Shown here: positions 1-3,713 of the stretch, piece after piece
How the letters are laid out: every line of letters starts with the position of its first letter
Numbering within the stretch: the stretch's first letter is position 1
Origin: an uncultured bacterium
GTDB taxonomy: Bacteria; Planctomycetota; UBA1135; UBA2386
DNA length: 6,352 nt
Assembly (NCBI GenBank): GCA_938003515.1
Contig: CALKYL010000269.1
Span: 1 to 6,352, forward strand
Direction of reading: 5' to 3'
Made by a program: the position numbers and the translations under genes
The notes under the pieces: generated by a model
What the model was told of the DNA's origin: nothing
What the model saw: the letters and a program-made list of their open reading frames with translations, nothing else
Database searches by the model: none

Positions 1-459
1 ACGCCCGCGGCCTCGGACCGCGCGCGGGCGCCCAGCGCCCACGCCGCCGCCGCCGACGGCGGGCACGGGGACGGCGCCGCGTTCACGCTGCTCTACGACA
101 GCGAGTGCCCGTTCTGCCGGCTCGAGGTCGAGTGGCTGCTGCGGCGCGACCGGCACGGCCGGCTCGGCGCGGTCGACATCGCCGCGGACGGGTTCGACGC
201 GGCGCGCTACGGGCTGACGGACGAGCGCGTGCACGCGCGGCTGCACGGCGTCGACGCCGAGGGCAACCTCGTCGAGGGCATGGCCGCGATCCGGGCCGCG
301 TGGCGCGCGGCGGGTGTCGGCTGGGTGATGGCGCCGACGGGCTGGCCGGTGCTGCGCTGGTTCGCCGACCTCGGCTACCTCCTGTTCGCGCGCTACCGCG
401 TGCCGCTCGGCCGGCTGTTCGGGCGCCGGTGCGCGAACGACCGCTGCGCGGCCCGCTGA
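1..459 (+). CDS. DCC-family (DUF393) thiol-disulfide oxidoreductase, 5'-truncated by window edge
   Basis: The frame is open from the first base to a TGA at 457-459 (152 residues visible). From residue 28 it reads as a DCC-family domain: a hydrophobic strand, then YDSECPFC with a thioredoxin-like CxxC pair at residues 36 and 39. A GMAAIRAAW stretch, a Gly/Trp/Leu-rich helical region ending LLFARYRVPLGRLF, and a second cysteine pair at 144 and 149 near the C-terminus follow, as is usual for the family. DCC proteins are predicted redox proteins with a thioredoxin-like CxxC; substrates are mostly unknown. Residues 1-27 are an Ala/His/Gly/Asp-rich low-complexity stretch with no in-frame ATG, GTG, TTG or CTG, so the true start lies upstream of the window. 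Family members usually begin only a few residues before the first strand, so this may be a linker from an upstream domain. No signal peptide can be judged. The gene converges on the fucosidase gene. Family call is firm; function is inferred. Confidence 0.88.
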   Translation, partial: TPAASDRARAPSAHAAAADGGHGDGAAFTLLYDSECPFCRLEVEWLLRRDRHGRLGAVDIAADGFDAARYGLTDERVHARLHGVDAEGNLVEGMAAIRAAWRAAGVGWVMAPTGWPVLRWFADLGYLLFARYRVPLGRLFGRRCANDRCAAR

Positions 460-481
460 CGGGGCGCGCGGCCGCCGTCAG
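456..481. terminator. Hairpin spanning both convergent stop codons, candidate bidirectional terminator
   Basis: Bases 456-462 (CTGACGG) pair perfectly with 475-481 (CCGTCAG). After a single bulged G at 474, GGC (463-465) pairs with GCC (471-473), closing a five-base loop (466-470). The stem contains the TGA of the DCC gene and, on the other strand, the TGA of the fucosidase gene; only 18 bp separate the two coding regions. There is no T-run on either side, so it is not a classic intrinsic terminator, but the position between convergent genes fits a terminator or 3'-end stabilising hairpin for both transcripts. GC-rich sequence forms hairpins easily, so function is inferred. Confidence 0.5.
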
Positions 482-2550
482 TGGCGCAGCGCCGCCCGCG
501 GGACGCGGGCGAACGGCCGGCCGGGTCTCGCCCACGCGAGGCGCAGCTCGGCGGCGCCGGTGTTGTTGAACCAGACCACCTCGATGCCGTGCAGCCCGGC
601 GGCGAGCGCGATCTCGCCGCGGCGCTCGATCGCGCCGTGCAGCCCGTCGTTGTCGACGACCAGCTGACCGTCGATCCACAGCCTGCTGCCGTCGTCGCTC
701 GTCAGCGCGAAGCGGTAGAGCTCGGTCGCCGGCACGTCGACGAAGCCGCGGAACGACAGCGCGACGTGCTCGCCGATGCCTTCGGGCAGCGCGACCTCGG
801 CGACCGGCGCGGCCTTGCTGTCGAGCTGCGGCCGATCGGCCGGGATCCGTTGCCAGTCGACGGCCGCCGCCTGCTGCAGCAGGCCGGCGCCGGCCGGCAG
901 GGCCTCGACGGGCGGCAGCGGCTCCGCGCGCTCGAACGCGCGCCGCGCGACCGGGCCGACCCGGCGGCCGTCGCGGAACGTCGCCGCCGACACGGTGCAC
1001 GTGCGCTCGATGCGCACCGGACCCTCGACGCGCGGCGAACGGGCCGTCGGCTCGCGGCCGTCGGGGGTGTAGCGCGCCTCCGTCCCCGGGGCGCTCGCGA
1101 CCGCGACGTCGAGGCCGGTGACGAAGCGCTCGGACTCGGCGGTGATCGTCGGCGCGCGGTAGACGATCGGGCGACCCCCCAGCTCGACGACGACCACCGT
1201 CGCGATCGGGTCGGGCAACTGCTCGGGCAGCCGCACGACGAGGCCGCTGCCGGAGCCGTCGGCGCCGACCGCGAGCGCCCGGCTCGGATCGGTCAGCAGG
1301 AACGCCGCCGTCGCCGTGCTGCCGAGCCCCGGCAGCGCCAGCTCGCCGCTCGCCGGCCGTTCGAAGACGTGCAGGTACAGCCGGCTCGTGTCGTCGCCGG
1401 CGCGCACGGTGCAGCGGCCCCACGGCAGCTCTTCGAACACGCTCGCGGTGGTGCCGTGGATCGCTTCGCCGTTGAGGCGCATCCACGCGCCGATGCCGCG
1501 CAGCCGCTCGACCGCCTCGGGCGGGAACGTGCCGTCGGCGCGCGGGCCGACGTTGAGCAGGTAGTTGCCGCCCTTGCTGGCGACGTCGATCAGGTTGCGC
1601 ACCAGCTCCGCGGTCGGCTTCCAGCGGGTGTCGGCGGCGTTCCAGCCCCAGTGCCCGTTCATCGTCATGCACGACTCCCAGTCGACCCCGGGCAGGCCCG
1701 TCGCCGGGATCTCCTGCTCCGGCGTGTCGAAGTCGCCGACCGCGTCGTCGCTGCGCGAGAAGCCCTGCATGCCCTGGCGGTGCACGTCGACGCGGTTGTT
1801 GACGATCATCTCGGGCGCGAGGCGGCGGCACAGCTCGAACAGCGCGACGCCGCGTTCGTGCGTCCATGTGCGCTCCCACTCGCCGTCGAACCACATCACC
1901 GCCGGCCGGTAGCGCGCGACCAGCTCGCCGACCTGCGCGTGCAGGTAGCGCTCGTAGCGCTCGAAGTCGGCGCCCGCGACCGGTCGGTCGGTCTCCCAGT
2001 CCCGCCGCGGCAGGTAGTCCGGGTGGTGCCAGTCCATGATCGAGTGGTAGGTGCAGAAGCGCAGCCCGTGCCGCCGGCAGGCCGCGGCGAGCTCGGCGAG
2101 CACGTCGCCGCCGTGCGGCGTGCCGCCGACGTCCCAGTCGGTCTCCGCCGAGTCCCACAGGCAGAAGCCGTCGTGGTGCTTCGAGGTGATCACGACGTAG
2201 CGCATGCCGGCGTCCGCGGCCGCGCGCGCCCACGCGTCGGCGTCGAACTCGGTCGGGTTCCATCGCCGCTGCAGCGGCTCGTATCGCTCGCGCGGGATCC
2301 GGGCGGTGGTGCGGATCCACTCGCCGTGGTCGGTGCGTTCGCCCCACGCGCCCGCCGGGATCGCGTACAGGCCCCAGTGCACGAACAGGCCGAAGCGCGC
2401 TTCGCGCCACCAGGCCATGCGCGCGTCGTGCGGGTCCTGGGCCGCGGCCCGTGGGCCCGGCAGGGGCGCTGCGGGGTCGCCTGCGGCCGTGCCGCAGCAC
2501 GACAGCGCGAAGCAGAGCGGGAGCGAGAGCGAGGCCGCGGGACGTTGCAT
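478..2550 (-). CDS. Exported alpha-L-fucosidase (GH29) with Fn3-associated and PA14 domains
   Basis: A 690-residue protein expected to release alpha-L-fucose from glycans outside the cytoplasm (GH29, retaining mechanism). Residues 1-24 form a short signal peptide with Cys at 18 and 19; lipoprotein processing is possible but the lipobox is imperfect. The catalytic TIM barrel covers about residues 40-365: RFGLFVHWG (52-60, fucose-binding His58 type), KHHDGFCLW (124-132), MWFDG (219-223, Asp222 being the expected nucleophile), DWESC (290-294, Glu292 a candidate acid/base but not certain, since that residue is poorly conserved in the family), and GGNYLLNVGP (327-336), a typical GH29 motif. A beta-sandwich follows to about 460. 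Residues 465-541 resemble the Fn3-associated/chitobiase C-terminal domain (RYTPDGREPT), and 553-680 form a PA14-type domain (YRFALTSDDGSRLWIDGQ at 612-629), a likely carbohydrate-binding module. The start is the first ATG giving a signal peptide; no Shine-Dalgarno sequence precedes it. The exact fucoside substrate is unknown. Divergent from the small secreted gene, convergent with the DCC gene. Confidence 0.95.
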   Translation of the reverse strand: MQRPAASLSLPLCFALSCCGTAAGDPAAPLPGPRAAAQDPHDARMAWWREARFGLFVHWGLYAIPAGAWGERTDHGEWIRTTARIPRERYEPLQRRWNPTEFDADAWARAAADAGMRYVVITSKHHDGFCLWDSAETDWDVGGTPHGGDVLAELAAACRRHGLRFCTYHSIMDWHHPDYLPRRDWETDRPVAGADFERYERYLHAQVGELVARYRPAVMWFDGEWERTWTHERGVALFELCRRLAPEMIVNNRVDVHRQGMQGFSRSDDAVGDFDTPEQEIPATGLPGVDWESCMTMNGHWGWNAADTRWKPTAELVRNLIDVASKGGNYLLNVGPRADGTFPPEAVERLRGIGAWMRLNGEAIHGTTASVFEELPWGRCTVRAGDDTSRLYLHVFERPASGELALPGLGSTATAAFLLTDPSRALAVGADGSGSGLVVRLPEQLPDPIATVVVVELGGRPIVYRAPTITAESERFVTGLDVAVASAPGTEARYTPDGREPTARSPRVEGPVRIERTCTVSAATFRDGRRVGPVARRAFERAEPLPPVEALPAGAGLLQQAAAVDWQRIPADRPQLDSKAAPVAEVALPEGIGEHVALSFRGFVDVPATELYRFALTSDDGSRLWIDGQLVVDNDGLHGAIERRGEIALAAGLHGIEVVWFNNTGAAELRLAWARPGRPFARVPRAALRH

Positions 2551-2613
2551 GGCGCGAAGAGGAGGCTCGGGTGCGTCGACCGGGCGCCGACGCGGCGTCG
2601 TACGGGAATGGTT

Positions 2614-2631
2614 CCGCGCCGCGCGGCGCGG
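2614..2631. promoter_or_regulatory. 18-bp perfect palindrome in the fucosidase divergent promoter region
   Basis: CCGCGCCGCGCGGCGCGG reads the same on both strands. It lies within the 131-bp gap between the starts of the fucosidase gene (2550, leftward) and the small secreted protein gene (2682, rightward). It ends three bases before the -35-like hexamer proposed for the rightward gene. A short GGAA-TGG-TTCC inverted repeat (2605-2615) abuts it, and TACGGG occurs on both sides (2601-2606 and 2637-2642). Position suggests an operator or a shared hairpin; composition alone could produce it in such GC-rich DNA, so the role is inferred. Confidence 0.35.
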
Positions 2632-2634
2632 CGG

Positions 2635-2662
2635 TTACGGGTCGGCCCGGGCGGCCTATGCT
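2635..2662 (+). promoter_or_regulatory. Candidate sigma-70-type promoter of the small secreted protein gene
   Basis: TTACGG (2635-2640) and TATGCT (2657-2662) are separated by 16 bases, an acceptable -35/-10 arrangement in one of the few AT-containing patches of the region. The expected transcription start near 2669-2670 would leave a leader of about 12 bases that begins at the Shine-Dalgarno sequence, which is unusually short. The -35 match is modest. Confidence 0.4.
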
Positions 2663-2668
2663 GCACCC

Positions 2669-2674
2669 GGAGGT
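2669..2674 (+). promoter_or_regulatory. Ribosome binding site GGAGGT for the small secreted protein gene
   Basis: GGAGGT lies seven bases before the ATG at 2682. It fixes that start over any longer upstream reading of the same frame. It is the only strong Shine-Dalgarno sequence before a gene start in this window. Confidence 0.8.
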
Positions 2675-2681
2675 GCCACCC

Positions 2682-3170
2682 ATGAAGCTCCCGCTGCTCG
2701 TTTCGCTCGCCGCGGCGCTCGCCGCCGCTCCCGCCGCCGCGCAGACCCAGGACGTCGGCCTGACCATGGACGGCGGCGTGCTCACCGTCATCTACGGGCA
2801 GGACTGCGGCCCGGTCACGTGCACGCCGATGTTCGGCAGCGTCGTCGGCGCGGGCGAGACGCGCGTGCTGACGCAATACAGCGCGCCGCAGACGCTCTAC
2901 GCGATCGCGTTCGGCCTGCCCGGCGCGTGCCTCGCGGTGCCGGGGTTCGACAACCGGCTCCTGCTGCAGGACATCATCCTGCTCGACGTCGGCCTGACGT
3001 CGGCGCCGCCGTTCGTGCCGCTGCCGTGCCAGCAGGGCGTCGCGTCGTTCGCGCTCACGCTGCCAGACACGACGCCGCCGGGCATCGTCTACCGCTTGCA
3101 GTCGATCGGCGTGTCGGTGCAGAGCGGCGCGTTCGCGTTCGGGCCGGCGATCGAGGCCACGACCGTCTGA
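2682..3170 (+). CDS. Small secreted protein of unknown function
   Basis: I do not recognise a named family. The product is 162 residues. Residues 1-20 are a textbook signal peptide (MK, a Leu/Ala core, then APAAA|Q), so the mature protein of about 142 residues is exported. It is beta-rich and hydrophobic, with almost no charged residues after residue 60, and has four cysteines (42, 47, 83, 116) that could form two disulfides. Recognisable stretches are DCGPVTCTP (41-49), YAIAFGLPGACLAVPGFDN (73-91), LLLQDIILLD (93-102) and VYRLQSIGVSVQSG (136-149). The final part loosely resembles a C-terminal pattern I associate with small secreted planctomycete proteins (a 'lyLQslvld' strand followed by a short Gly-ending strand); this is a weak impression, not a domain assignment. 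The start is fixed by GGAGGT seven bases upstream. It is transcribed away from the fucosidase gene, with which it shares the intergenic region, and converges with the NTF2-like gene. Confidence 0.85.
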   Translation: MKLPLLVSLAAALAAAPAAAQTQDVGLTMDGGVLTVIYGQDCGPVTCTPMFGSVVGAGETRVLTQYSAPQTLYAIAFGLPGACLAVPGFDNRLLLQDIILLDVGLTSAPPFVPLPCQQGVASFALTLPDTTPPGIVYRLQSIGVSVQSGAFAFGPAIEATTV

Positions 3171-3173
3171 GGT

Positions 3174-3197
3174 CGGGCGCGGCCTGGGCGTCGCCCG
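3174..3197. terminator. Weak hairpin between convergent genes, possible terminator
   Basis: CGGGCG (3174-3179) can pair with CGCCCG (3192-3197) across a 12-base loop, in the 38-bp gap between the stop codon of the small secreted gene (3170) and that of the NTF2-like gene (3209). There is no T-run, and the stem is only six pairs in GC-rich sequence. Position is the main argument. Confidence 0.25.
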
Positions 3198-3208
3198 TCG
3201 CCGCGCGG

Positions 3209-3625
3209 TCAGCCGTCCGGCTGCATCGCGCGCACCATCGGCCACGTGTCGGCGTACTGGTCGAACGCGACGATGCGGCCGTCGCGCACCCGGTAGACGT
3301 GCGCGAACACGGCGCGCATCGCCTTGCCGGTCTCGGCGTGCGTGCCCTCGTAGCGGCCGAGCGCGACGACGTCGTCGCCGCTGGCGACGTAGCGCTCGAT
3401 CGGGGCCGCGAAGCCCCGCCACGTCGCGCGGTTGCCGCGCAGCACGCCGGCGAGCACCGCCTCGACGCCGCGCCGGTGCGCGCCGCCGGGAAAGCCCTCG
3501 CACTGCCGCCACGCGACGTCGGGGTGGAGCAGCTGGCGCAGGCGCGCTTCGTCGCCGGCGGCGAACGCCGCGTACATCTCCCGTACGACGGACAGGGGCT
3601 CGGTCGGGGGCGCGGGGTGCTGCAT
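3209..3625 (-). CDS. NTF2-like / SnoaL-like domain protein
   Basis: A 138-residue cytoplasmic protein (no signal peptide) filling the usual length of a single NTF2-like (SnoaL, ketosteroid-isomerase-like) cone-shaped domain. Visible marks are the N-terminal helix VVREMYAAFAAGDEARLRQLL (13-33), then HPDVAW (34-39), the middle strands ERYVASGDDVVALGRYEGTH (77-96), and the last strands FAHVYRVRDGRIVAFDQYAD (107-126). The fold binds small hydrophobic ligands; members range from cyclases and isomerases to stress-related binding proteins, and nothing here picks a substrate. Two in-frame ATGs are possible: 3637 (giving MLEAMQHP) and 3625 (MQHP). I prefer 3625 because the upstream ATG lies inside a -10-like TATGCT, and neither start has a Shine-Dalgarno sequence; the extra four residues are outside the domain. 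The gene is divergent from the BNR protein gene and convergent with the small secreted gene. Family is clear, role unknown. Confidence 0.87.
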   Translation of the reverse strand: MQHPAPPTEPLSVVREMYAAFAAGDEARLRQLLHPDVAWRQCEGFPGGAHRRGVEAVLAGVLRGNRATWRGFAAPIERYVASGDDVVALGRYEGTHAETGKAMRAVFAHVYRVRDGRIVAFDQYADTWPMVRAMQPDG

Positions 3626-3632
3626 CGCTTCG

Positions 3633-3638
3633 AGCATA
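3633..3638 (-). promoter_or_regulatory. Candidate -10 element (TATGCT) of the NTF2-like gene
   Basis: On the minus strand TATGCT occupies 3638-3633; the preferred ATG begins at 3625, eight bases beyond its last base, where transcription would be expected to begin. That predicts a leaderless or nearly leaderless mRNA. No matching -35 hexamer is visible about 17 bases upstream. Confidence 0.35.
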
Positions 3639-3700
3639 GCCGCGTCACGCCGCGCGCCGCCGGCCGCGAGTTGGGGCTCTCGGTGGCGCGGCCGTCTCCG

Positions 3701-3706
3701 TAGCAT
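3701..3706 (+). promoter_or_regulatory. Candidate -10 element (TAGCAT) of the BNR protein gene
   Basis: TAGCAT ends eight bases before the A of the ATG at 3714, the same spacing as on the opposite gene, again predicting a leaderless mRNA. No Shine-Dalgarno sequence precedes either candidate ATG (3705, 3714). A -35 hexamer is not evident; TTGGGG at 3671-3676 is 24 bases away, too far. An eight-base inverted repeat (CGGCCGCG 3661-3668 with CGCGGCCG 3687-3694) sits just upstream and could be an operator. Confidence 0.35.
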
Positions 3707-3713
3707 GCCGGCC

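Noticed and set aside
2559..2564. AGGAGG resembling a Shine-Dalgarno sequence near the fucosidase start
   Set aside because: It is on the plus strand, while the fucosidase gene is read from the minus strand, where it reads CCTCCT.
481..2685. 734-residue open frame on the plus strand, antisense to the fucosidase gene
   Set aside because: The protein is an Arg/Ala/Val/Asp-rich shadow with no domain, while the opposite strand gives a complete GH29 enzyme with catalytic motifs.
83..2791. 902-residue open frame on the minus strand
   Set aside because: It overlaps the fucosidase in another frame and also runs across the DCC gene and the small secreted gene. Its product is almost pure Arg/Ala/Gly/Pro without domains, the usual by-product of few stop codons in very GC-rich DNA.
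2451..3170. Longer 239-residue version of the small secreted protein
   Set aside because: The upstream extension overlaps the fucosidase start and would bury the clear signal peptide; the GGAGGT seven bases before ATG 2682 decides the start.
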